Part shown: in pieces, positions 1 through 5,836 of the stretch
Position numbering within the stretch: the first letter of the stretch is position 1
Layout: the number at the start of each line of letters is the position of its first letter
Assembly: GCF_946479715.1 (NCBI RefSeq)
Contig: NZ_CAMLHF010000201.1
Coordinates: 1-9,992, forward strand
Origin: an uncultured Pedobacter sp.
Lineage (GTDB): Bacteria > Bacteroidota > Bacteroidia > Sphingobacteriales > Sphingobacteriaceae
Direction of reading: 5' to 3'
DNA length: 9,992 bases
Position numbers and translations under genes: made by a program
Notes under the pieces: model-generated
What the model was told of the DNA's origin: nothing
The model's database searches: none
What the model saw: only the letters and a program-made list of their open reading frames with translations

Positions 1-2011
1 TTGGCTTAACCATTTCAAGGTACCAGGCACAGAAATCATCCCATACCAATTTATAACAAGCCATTAAAGCTTCCGATAAACGGTATTGTTTAAAGTTATC
101 TTCAATCTCTGCGAGTGCTTCGTTAAAGCGGTTTTCGAACCACAATATTGCCTGCTGATTAGGATTTTCAAGATTTTCATCAACCTCCCAACCTTTAACC
201 AATCTGAAGGCATTCCATATTTTGTTGGCAAAATTACGACCTTGCTCACAATAGCTTTCGTCGAACATCAAATCGTTTCCAGCCGGAGAGCACAACAGCA
301 TCCCTACCCTTACTCCATCAGCTCCATATTTTTCAATAAGCCCAATAGGATCAGGAGAGTTACCTAATGATTTGGACATTTTACGGCCTAATTTATCTCT
401 TACAATACCTGTTAAATAAACATTTGTAAAAGGCTTTTGACCCCTGAACTCATGGCCTGCCATAATCATACGTGCTACCCAGAAAAATAAGATCTCAGGG
501 GCAGTAACCAGATCATTGGTAGGATAATAATAGTTAATATCTTTATTGTCCGGATCTTTAAAACCATTAAACACAGAGATTGGCCACAACCACGATGAAA
601 ACCAGGTATCCATTACATCTGGATCCTGAGTTACAAAAGGTGCCAATTGATGTTTAAAACCATGGATTTCAGTTTCCGTAAATACTCCGTCAATATCTTT
701 AAGTTTTAAAAACTCATCAAGTGCTTCTTCTTTAGTTTTTGCTACAACCCAATTGCCTTTATCATCGTACCATGCAGGAATTTGTTGTCCCCACCACAGT
801 TGTCTGCTGATATTCCAGTCCCTAACATTCTCCATCCAATGACGATAGGTGTTTACAAACTTTTCAGGAATTAACTTAACATCACCATCCAATACATCTT
901 TCAATGCTGGTTTGGCCATTTCATCCATTTTACAGAACCATTGCATAGATAGTTTAGGCTCAATAGCTGCATTGGTACGTTCAGAAAAACCTACCTGCGA
1001 TTTATAGTCCTCAACTTTCTCTAAATGACCTGCTTCCTCTAATAAAACAGCAATCTTTTTTCTTGCCACAAAGCGGTCTTCACCAACAAGCACAACAGCA
1101 AGTTCGTTTAATGTACCATCTTCATTTAAGATATCTATTACAGGCAACTTATGTTTAACACCCAATTCATAATCGTTCAAATCATGAGCAGGAGTAACTT
1201 TTAAGCATCCGGTTCCAAAATCCATCGTTACATACTCATCTTGAATAACAGGTATTTCACGATTGATTAGTGGCACAAAAACTTTTTTCCCTTTCAGGTG
1301 CTGGTAACGCTCGTCGTTAGGGTTAACACAAATGGCAGCATCTGCCATAATTGTTTCGGGGCGGGTGGTTGCAATGGTTAAAAAATCACCGGTTCCAGCT
1401 ACTGAATATTTTATATAATATAACTTTTGATTTACCTCTTTACGTATCACTTCTTCATCAGAAACCGCAGTTTTACCAGCCGGATCCCAATTCACCATAC
1501 GTACCCCGCGATAAATTCTTCCTTTTTTATACAAATGGATAAAACTATCGATTACTGCTTCTGAAAGATCATCTTCCATTGTAAAGCGTGTACGCTCCCA
1601 GTCGCAGCTTGCACCTAGTTTTTTTAGCTGATCAAGAATAATACCTCCGTATTTCTCTTTCCATTCCCAGGCATATTTCAGAAATTCTTCTCTGCTAAGA
1701 TCTTTTTTGCTGATCCCTCTTTCTTTAAGCATGGCAACAACTTTTGCCTCAGTAGCAATTGATGCATGATCTGTTCCGGGTACCCAGCAAGCATTTTTAC
1801 CTTGCATACGTGCTCTACGAATCAGTACATCCTGAATTGTATTGTTTAGCATATGTCCCATATGTAAAACCCCAGTCACATTTGGAGGAGGTATTACAAT
1901 GGTATAAGGCTCACGTTCGTCAGGCTCAGAATGAAAAAAGTTCTTTTCTATCCAGTAGCTGTACCATTTGTCTTCGGTTGCCGCCGGATCGTATTTTGTA
2001 GAAATGCTCAT
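1..2011 (-). CDS. valS: Valyl-tRNA synthetase, 3' end beyond window
   Basis: Cytoplasmic class I aminoacyl-tRNA synthetase that charges tRNA-Val with valine and edits mischarged threonine. The window holds residues 1-670; bacterial ValS is usually about 870-950 aa, so roughly 200 or more C-terminal residues (the rest of the anticodon-binding domain and the usual C-terminal coiled coil) lie beyond base 1. Visible landmarks: the HIGH signature as HMGH at residues 50-53, preceded by PPPNVTG; the editing-domain TTRPET at 215-220, followed by a TPAHDLND segment; [11 protein letters not shown] at 398-408, typical of the ValS/IleS/LeuS group; KMSKS at 544-548; and the start of the anticodon-binding helices near W599. 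The ATG at 2011 gives the expected N-terminus ([14 protein letters not shown]). The reading frame is intact throughout. The gene lies downstream of the S9B peptidase on the same strand, separated by 313 bases that contain terminator-like hairpins, so separate transcription is likely. Confidence 0.97.
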   Translation of the reverse strand, partial: MSISTKYDPAATEDKWYSYWIEKNFFHSEPDEREPYTIVIPPPNVTGVLHMGHMLNNTIQDVLIRRARMQGKNACWVPGTDHASIATEAKVVAMLKERGISKKDLSREEFLKYAWEWKEKYGGIILDQLKKLGASCDWERTRFTMEDDLSEAVIDSFIHLYKKGRIYRGVRMVNWDPAGKTAVSDEEVIRKEVNQKLYYIKYSVAGTGDFLTIATTRPETIMADAAICVNPNDERYQHLKGKKVFVPLINREIPVIQDEYVTMDFGTGCLKVTPAHDLNDYELGVKHKLPVIDILNEDGTLNELAVVLVGEDRFVARKKIAVLLEEAGHLEKVEDYKSQVGFSERTNAAIEPKLSMQWFCKMDEMAKPALKDVLDGDVKLIPEKFVNTYRHWMENVRDWNISRQLWWGQQIPAWYDDKGNWVVAKTKEEALDEFLKLKDIDGVFTETEIHGFKHQLAPFVTQDPDVMDTWFSSWLWPISVFNGFKDPDNKDINYYYPTNDLVTAPEILFFWVARMIMAGHEFRGQKPFTNVYLTGIVRDKLGRKMSKSLGNSPDPIGLIEKYGADGVRVGMLLCSPAGNDLMFDESYCEQGRNFANKIWNAFRLVKGWEVDENLENPNQQAILWFENRFNEALAEIEDNFKQYRLSEALMACYKLVWDDFCAWYLEMVKP

Positions 2012-2075
2012 TATTTTGAAAAAGTATCAGATTTGGCTGTAAAAATAAGAATAAAAAAGACAGATGCTATTCGCT

Positions 2076-2109
2076 TCCTCAAAATCTTGAAGGGAAGATT
2101 TTGCATGTC
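2076..2109 (+). repeat. 34-bp inverted repeat, left arm
   Basis: This 34-base segment is the exact reverse complement of 2255-2288. Each arm is itself a small hairpin: a 9-bp stem (CAAAATCTT pairing with AAGATTTTG) around a six-base loop (GAAGGG here, CCCTTC in the other arm). The match stops abruptly at both ends, so this looks like a copied unit and not general similarity. On the minus strand the arm also takes part in a terminator-like fold just ahead of valS (2053-2109). Confidence 0.85.
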
Positions 2110-2229
2110 AGCTCATAACACTGACTTTTTTTGGAAAAGAGCAAGAGAAACAGAAGAGTAAGATGAACAATTCAATTTGATAAATCTCAACTTCATATAG
2201 GTTTACACTCCCTCTTTAGACACTTTATA

Positions 2230-2313
2230 TTAAAAAAGATCAATGTACTTTGAGGACATGCAAAATCTTCCCTTCAAGATTTTGAGGACGAAAAGTATAT
2301 CGATCTTTTTTAA
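2230..2313 (-). terminator. Long nested hairpin, probable terminator of the S9B peptidase gene
   Basis: The arms 2230-2241 and 2302-2313 are a perfect 12-bp inverted repeat (TTAAAAAAGATC / GATCTTTTTTAA). The match continues inwards to about 22 bp with two differences, enclosing the 9-bp hairpin of the 34-bp repeat. Read on the minus strand it begins 11 bases after the peptidase stop codon, and the descending arm ends in six T residues. That is the layout of an intrinsic terminator with an A-rich side and a U-rich side. The symmetry means it could also act on plus-strand transcripts. The stem is much longer than a terminator needs, so an origin as a palindromic repeat is also possible. Confidence 0.65.
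2255..2288 (-). repeat. 34-bp inverted repeat, right arm
   Basis: Exact reverse complement of 2076-2109, with a 145-base spacer between the arms. This copy forms the apex of the longer palindrome at 2230-2313 and is flanked inside it by a short direct repeat (TTTGAGGAC before, TTTGAGGACG after). It could be a member of a dispersed palindromic repeat family, but only two copies are visible here. Confidence 0.85.
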
Positions 2314-2324
2314 CCTTAGTTTCT

Positions 2325-4478
2325 TTACTTCAAGTTTTGCATAAAGTAATCAGTAACCTTTTGATACAAATGCGTTCTGTCTTTACCAATTACGTTATGC
2401 TCATGACCAGGGTAGATCATATAATCTACCTGAATACCCTTATCAACAGCTTTTTTAACGAAATCGACAGAATGTTGCTGTACTACAACCGGATCTTGCA
2501 TACCATGAATTAACAACAGCTTTCCTTTTAGCTGATCAACCTTACTACTCAAATCTGTAGCAGCATAGCCTTCAGGGTTTTCTTGCGGGGTATCCATATA
2601 ACGTTCAGTGTACATCACTTCATAAAACTTCCAGTTTATTACCGGACCACCTGCAACAGCGGCTTTAAAAATACCAGGATGTGTAACCATAAAATCAACG
2701 GTTCCAAAACCTCCAAAGCTCCAGCCAAATAGGCCCATATTAGCAGAATCAACATAAGGAAGCCCCTTCAGGTAATCTACAGCCTTCATCATATCTTCCA
2801 TTTGCACGTCCCCCGCTCTGCGGAACATAGACTGTTCAAAAGCTTTACCTCTATTATCGCTTCCTCTTGTGTCAATTGTTAGTACCACATAACCACGCTC
2901 AGCCATATACCTGAACCAATAATCTCCGGCACCGGCATTCCATGAATTTAAAATAAGTTGAGCATGAGAACCGCCATACCAATACACAATAACAGGATAT
3001 TTTTTAGTGCTATCATAACCTACCGGCTTGTATAAGCTACAATACAAATCATCACCACTGTTACTTTTTATAGTAAAGATTGATGAGTTTTCAGTAGCAA
3101 AGGCAGATAAAGGATTAACCGCTTTTAACAACATTTTAGTTTTAGCCGTTGCTGTTTCAATTAACTGAATTACCCTGGGCTGCTCCGGACTGCTGTAATT
3201 ATCTATCACAGTATTTCCAGAAGTACTCACCTGTGTATTGTGTACAGCACGACCTTGTGTAATTCTATTTGATTTACCCGACTTTACATTAAGTTTATAC
3301 AAATTACGGGTGATTGGAGACTCTTCAGTAGAAACATAAAACAGCTGATCACCCTTTATATTAAATCCTTTTACATCAAGTACCTCCCAGTTCCCTTTAG
3401 TCAACTGTTTTAATACTTTTCCATTTAAATCGTATAGATATAAATGATTCCATCCATCACGGTTACTTTGCCAGATGAACTTAGAAGGATCATTTTTGAG
3501 GAATAACATAGGGACTAAAGGCTCAACATATTTTTCATCCTTTTCTTCAAACAATGTTTTCACGAAATCACCGGTAACTGCATCATATTGATTTAGCTTC
3601 ATGTGATTCTGTCCGCGGTTTAAAACGGCAATGTATATGTATTTATCATCCGGGCTCCATGTAATATTAGTAAGATACTGTTCAACAGGTTCACCTGTTT
3701 TAAGATACACCACAGCTTTGGTATCTGCATTATAAACCCCTACAGTTACCTCATGGCTCTTATCGCCTGCCATAGGGTATTTAATATTTACATTTTTTGC
3801 AGGTCTGGTTGTCCAATCTATGATCGGATAATCAGAAACCATGCTTTGATCCATTCTATAAAAAGCAAGAGACTTACCACTATTGCTCCAGAATGTTCCT
3901 TTTATTATTCCAAATTCATCACGGTGTACCGACGAAGCATAAACAATATCCTTACTCCCATCCTTTGTTACCTGATTCTGATCAGCGCCATTAGCCACAA
4001 ACAAATTGAAATTATCCATATACGCGATGTAGCCGGCTTTACTTTCTTCTACATTAGTTTTGCTGGCAATTGCCGCATCTACAATTACTTTATAGGTATT
4101 CTTAGCAGGATTAAAAGCAACCTTACTTCCGTTTACGGTTAATATCCAATCAGGTCCCTGATTAAATTGAATAACAGGCATCGCCTTTAACGTATCCTTT
4201 TGGAGTGATTTTAATTTCTGATTTAGCTGGGCCAATGATAAGAACTGCTGCTCCTGCTGACTCTTAAAATTGCCACTCATCCATACAGGTTCATTCCCTA
4301 TTTTTTTGGCATACACATAATTCTCTGTGCCATAAATAAATTGAATTTGAGAAAGATTTTCCGGAGCCAAAGTAGTGCGTGCATTACTCATTGCATCCTG
4401 AATGGTCAATTGTTTATCCTGGGCTATACCATAAAAAGCAATTGACAACAATTGAATACATAAAATCAGTTTTTTCAT
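2325..4478 (-). CDS. Secreted S9B (DPP IV-like) serine peptidase
   Basis: An exported prolyl-oligopeptidase-family serine peptidase of 717 aa, the normal size for the DPP IV subfamily, expected to release di- or tripeptides from peptide N-termini in the periplasm or outside the cell. Residues 1-19 form a signal peptide (cleavage probably GIA|QD). Residues from about 90 to 440 fit the DPP IV N-terminal beta-propeller, including HRDEFGIIKGTFWS and the DGWNHLYLYD repeat. Residues about 490-717 are the alpha/beta hydrolase domain with the triad S587 (GWSFGG), D662 (HGMQDPV) and H694 (GHEHN), and the oxyanion Tyr at Y501 (WYGGS). The YTERYM segment (623-628) is a DPP IV subfamily hallmark. The proline-pocket Tyr and Trp are kept (W616, Y619, Y623), but the canonical DWxYEEE double-Glu motif is not seen and the usual Asn after the catalytic Asp is V664. 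The exact specificity is therefore uncertain. The ATG at 4478 directly begins the signal peptide. Confidence 0.93.
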   Translation of the reverse strand: MKKLILCIQLLSIAFYGIAQDKQLTIQDAMSNARTTLAPENLSQIQFIYGTENYVYAKKIGNEPVWMSGNFKSQQEQQFLSLAQLNQKLKSLQKDTLKAMPVIQFNQGPDWILTVNGSKVAFNPAKNTYKVIVDAAIASKTNVEESKAGYIAYMDNFNLFVANGADQNQVTKDGSKDIVYASSVHRDEFGIIKGTFWSNSGKSLAFYRMDQSMVSDYPIIDWTTRPAKNVNIKYPMAGDKSHEVTVGVYNADTKAVVYLKTGEPVEQYLTNITWSPDDKYIYIAVLNRGQNHMKLNQYDAVTGDFVKTLFEEKDEKYVEPLVPMLFLKNDPSKFIWQSNRDGWNHLYLYDLNGKVLKQLTKGNWEVLDVKGFNIKGDQLFYVSTEESPITRNLYKLNVKSGKSNRITQGRAVHNTQVSTSGNTVIDNYSSPEQPRVIQLIETATAKTKMLLKAVNPLSAFATENSSIFTIKSNSGDDLYCSLYKPVGYDSTKKYPVIVYWYGGSHAQLILNSWNAGAGDYWFRYMAERGYVVLTIDTRGSDNRGKAFEQSMFRRAGDVQMEDMMKAVDYLKGLPYVDSANMGLFGWSFGGFGTVDFMVTHPGIFKAAVAGGPVINWKFYEVMYTERYMDTPQENPEGYAATDLSSKVDQLKGKLLLIHGMQDPVVVQQHSVDFVKKAVDKGIQVDYMIYPGHEHNVIGKDRTHLYQKVTDYFMQNLK

Positions 4479-4504
4479 CAGTTGTTCTAAAAGATGATGA
4501 AGCT

Positions 4505-4578
4505 ATCATGCGCTGCCCGATATTATTCATTTCGGTTTATATGATGCAGCACATGATGGTTTCATCGTATGAATAATA
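4505..4578 (-). promoter_or_regulatory. Two interleaved inverted repeats in the S9B peptidase leader
   Basis: Two strong inverted repeats overlap in the order A-B-A'-B'. A is 4505-4516 and A' 4546-4557: 11 of 12 bases pair as DNA, and the one mismatch becomes a G-U pair in minus-strand RNA. B is 4521-4530 and B' 4569-4578: 10 of 10 bases, TATTATTCAT / ATGAATAATA. In the minus-strand transcript they lie 27-100 bases ahead of the peptidase start codon, so the leader could fold as a pseudoknot or switch between two helices. They could equally be protein-binding sites in the divergent promoter region. No known riboswitch was recognised. Confidence 0.5.
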
Positions 4579-4587
4579 AGTTGGGGC

Positions 4588-4595
4588 CAAACTTA
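4588..4595 (-). promoter_or_regulatory. Candidate -7 box for the S9B peptidase gene
   Basis: On the minus strand this reads TAAGTTTG, a full match to the Bacteroidota -7 consensus TAnnTTTG. It lies 109 bases ahead of the peptidase ATG, so transcription from it would include the interleaved inverted repeats. A TTTG lies only 12 bases upstream, too close for a standard -33 element, so support is partial. Confidence 0.3.
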
Positions 4596-4629
4596 TACAA
4601 AATATCGCAAATTACATCGTTGGCTTGAT

Positions 4630-4637
4630 TACCTTTG
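4630..4637 (+). promoter_or_regulatory. Candidate -7 box next to the EamA transporter start
   Basis: TACCTTTG matches the Bacteroidota -7 consensus TAnnTTTG exactly and ends four bases before the GTG start of the transporter gene. If used, transcription would begin at or very near the start codon, giving a leaderless mRNA. No good -33 TTTG is present at the usual distance, so this may be coincidence in AT-rich DNA. Confidence 0.25.
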
Positions 4638-4641
4638 ATGT

Positions 4642-5523
4642 GTGAAAAACATCTTTATAGGTTTACTGTTCGCTATGTTGTGGGCTTCAGCATCTGTAGC
4701 TACAAAATTTGGCATTTTATCTGCGCCTCCATTGGTCCTCGCAAATATTCGTTTTTTCCTGGCTGGGCTTGTATTACTCTCATTTGGATATATATTTAAC
4801 AAATCATATAAATTGCCTAATGCCGAAGAATGGAAGCATCTTGCAATATTTGGCCTTTTAAATACCACAGTTTATCTGGGCTTATACGTATGTGCAATGA
4901 AATATACTGCTGCAGGTATAGGTAGTTTAGCAACATCAACAAACCCACTATTAATTGTACTATTGTCTTCCTGGCTAATTGGCCGTAAACCATCAAAAGA
5001 AGAAATATTTAGTATTATAATAGGCATGGCAGGTATCGGAATTGCCACCTATCCATTGTTAAAAGATAGCAGTACAACGCTAATGGGAATCAGCTTATTG
5101 ATGTTAAGTATGGTCTGTGTATCTTTTGCAAGTGTATACTATGCAAGAGTAAAATGGAAGCTTCCCAACATTTTGATCAATGGGTGGCAGGTGGCATTAG
5201 GAGGAATATTTCTGCTCCCGTTTACCTTTTTCTTTAGCGACTTTTCATCGATACAAATGGACAACAGGCTTATATTTTCTGCTTTATGGCTTAGCCTTGC
5301 AGTCTCCGTAATAGGGCTTATATGTTGGTTCTACTTATTAAAAATAGATACGGTTAAAGCTTCACTATGGTTGTTTCTATGTCCGCTTTTCGGCTTCTTT
5401 TATGCCTGGTGGTTAATGGATGAGCCTATTACCCTGTATACAGTTGCAGGTACTTTGCTTGTTGTTTTCGGATTGTATCTTGGCCAGAGAAAAAAATTAA
5501 GCAGAAGTATTAATAAGCAGTAA
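4642..5523 (+). CDS. EamA/DMT-family membrane transporter
   Basis: An inner-membrane drug/metabolite-superfamily permease of 293 aa, the usual length for a protein with two EamA repeats and ten transmembrane helices; its substrate cannot be read from the sequence. Hydrophobic segments lie near residues 3-21, 31-50, 66-84, 90-112, 122-139, 146-166, 176-198, 210-230, 236-256 and 262-281. Family hallmarks are the first helix LLFAMLWASASVATKFG, a helix-4 region with TSTNPLLIVLLSSWLIGRKPS, and CPLFGFFYAWWLMDEPIT near residues 247-264. The short tail is basic (GQRKKLSRS), consistent with a cytoplasmic C-terminus. The start is GTG: an in-frame TGA lies at 4636-4638, the nearby ATG at 4638 is out of frame, and the next in-frame ATG (4675) would remove half of the first helix. 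No clear ribosome-binding site is present. The gene is divergent from the S9B peptidase and stands alone on its strand. Confidence 0.92.
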   Translation: MKNIFIGLLFAMLWASASVATKFGILSAPPLVLANIRFFLAGLVLLSFGYIFNKSYKLPNAEEWKHLAIFGLLNTTVYLGLYVCAMKYTAAGIGSLATSTNPLLIVLLSSWLIGRKPSKEEIFSIIIGMAGIGIATYPLLKDSSTTLMGISLLMLSMVCVSFASVYYARVKWKLPNILINGWQVALGGIFLLPFTFFFSDFSSIQMDNRLIFSALWLSLAVSVIGLICWFYLLKIDTVKASLWLFLCPLFGFFYAWWLMDEPITLYTVAGTLLVVFGLYLGQRKKLSRSINKQ

Positions 5524-5549
5524 GCAGATTATACCTCACCAAACAATAG

Positions 5550-5595
5550 AACATATTTTATACCCCCTACACAATAAAATATGTTAAAATATGTT
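5550..5595 (+). repeat. 12-bp inverted repeat plus tandem 10-bp repeat after the EamA gene
   Basis: AACATATTTTAT (5550-5561) and ATAAAATATGTT (5574-5585) are perfect reverse complements around a 12-base C-rich loop. The last ten bases of the second arm are repeated at once, so AAAATATGTT occurs twice in tandem (5576-5595). The hairpin starts 27 bases after the EamA stop codon and may mark the transcript's 3' end. It lacks a following T-run, so it is not a standard intrinsic terminator. The tandem repeat could instead be a binding site. Confidence 0.6.
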
Positions 5596-5687
5596 AAATA
5601 GATATAATTGACTTAGTCATGAAAGCAATAAAACTATTTTTCTTTACAGGTACCTTACTTAAGCGATTCAGCTTAACTAAACTCTAC

Positions 5688-5739
5688 TACTGGTTTAACA
5701 AGTAATATTTTGAATAGACAAAATGCTTGTTAAGCAGTA
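5688..5739 (+). repeat. Compound hairpin between the EamA and M13 genes
   Basis: Three stacked helices form one long stem: TACTG / CAGTA (5688-5692, 5735-5739), TTAACAAG / CTTGTTAA (5695-5702, 5726-5733) and ATTTTG / CAAAAT (5707-5712, 5719-5724), closed by a six-base loop and separated by small internal loops. That is 19 base pairs in 52 bases. No immediate T-run follows, only a T-rich stretch. It may be the EamA transcript end or part of the M13 leader. Confidence 0.55.
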
Positions 5740-5836
5740 TTTATTACTTTTACCTCATTGATGTTATTATAAACACCACATGTCGCAGGGATTCTCCTGC
5801 ATAGGTAAAGTGTTATAAAATCTGTTAACTAACTTT

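Larger units (their letters stand above)
2012..2324. other. Intergenic region with nested palindromes between the S9B peptidase and valS
   Basis: These 313 bases carry no convincing gene. They hold an 84-base nested palindrome (2230-2313) just after the peptidase stop codon, and a second copy of its 34-bp core in inverted orientation at 2076-2109. Between the copies (2110-2254) is an AT-rich stretch with no recognised motif. A short plus-strand reading frame that begins inside valS crosses part of the region, but its product looks like no known protein. No good valS promoter is evident. The nearest candidate is a TACTTTTT box on the minus strand at 2026-2019, without a matching upstream element. 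Confidence 0.6.
5524..5836. other. Structured AT-rich intergenic region ahead of the M13 peptidase
   Basis: These 313 bases hold no confident gene. In order they contain a 12-bp inverted repeat with an adjoining tandem 10-bp repeat (5550-5595), a possible 28-codon reading frame (5619-5705), a long compound hairpin (5688-5739), and a small GC-rich hairpin near 5783-5798 (GCAGG / CCTGC around a six-base loop). An imperfect -7-like box, TACTTTTA, is at 5745-5752, 84 bases ahead of the M13 start, with no convincing -33 partner. Confidence 0.5.

Noticed and set aside
1351..2161. Plus-strand reading frames opposite valS and running into its leader (1351-1542, 1759-2001, 1931-2161)
   Set aside because: They lie wholly or mostly opposite the clearly conserved valS frame, have no recognisable domains, and read like reverse-strand translations of it.
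3753..4142. 129-codon plus-strand reading frame inside the S9B peptidase gene
   Set aside because: It is antisense to the conserved propeller domain, is rich in Ile, Tyr and Cys, and has no family resemblance; it is best explained as a shadow of the real gene.
4379..4576. 65-codon plus-strand frame spanning the S9B peptidase start and the divergent spacer
   Set aside because: It overlaps the signal-peptide codons of a well-supported gene, and its spacer part is explained by the inverted repeats.
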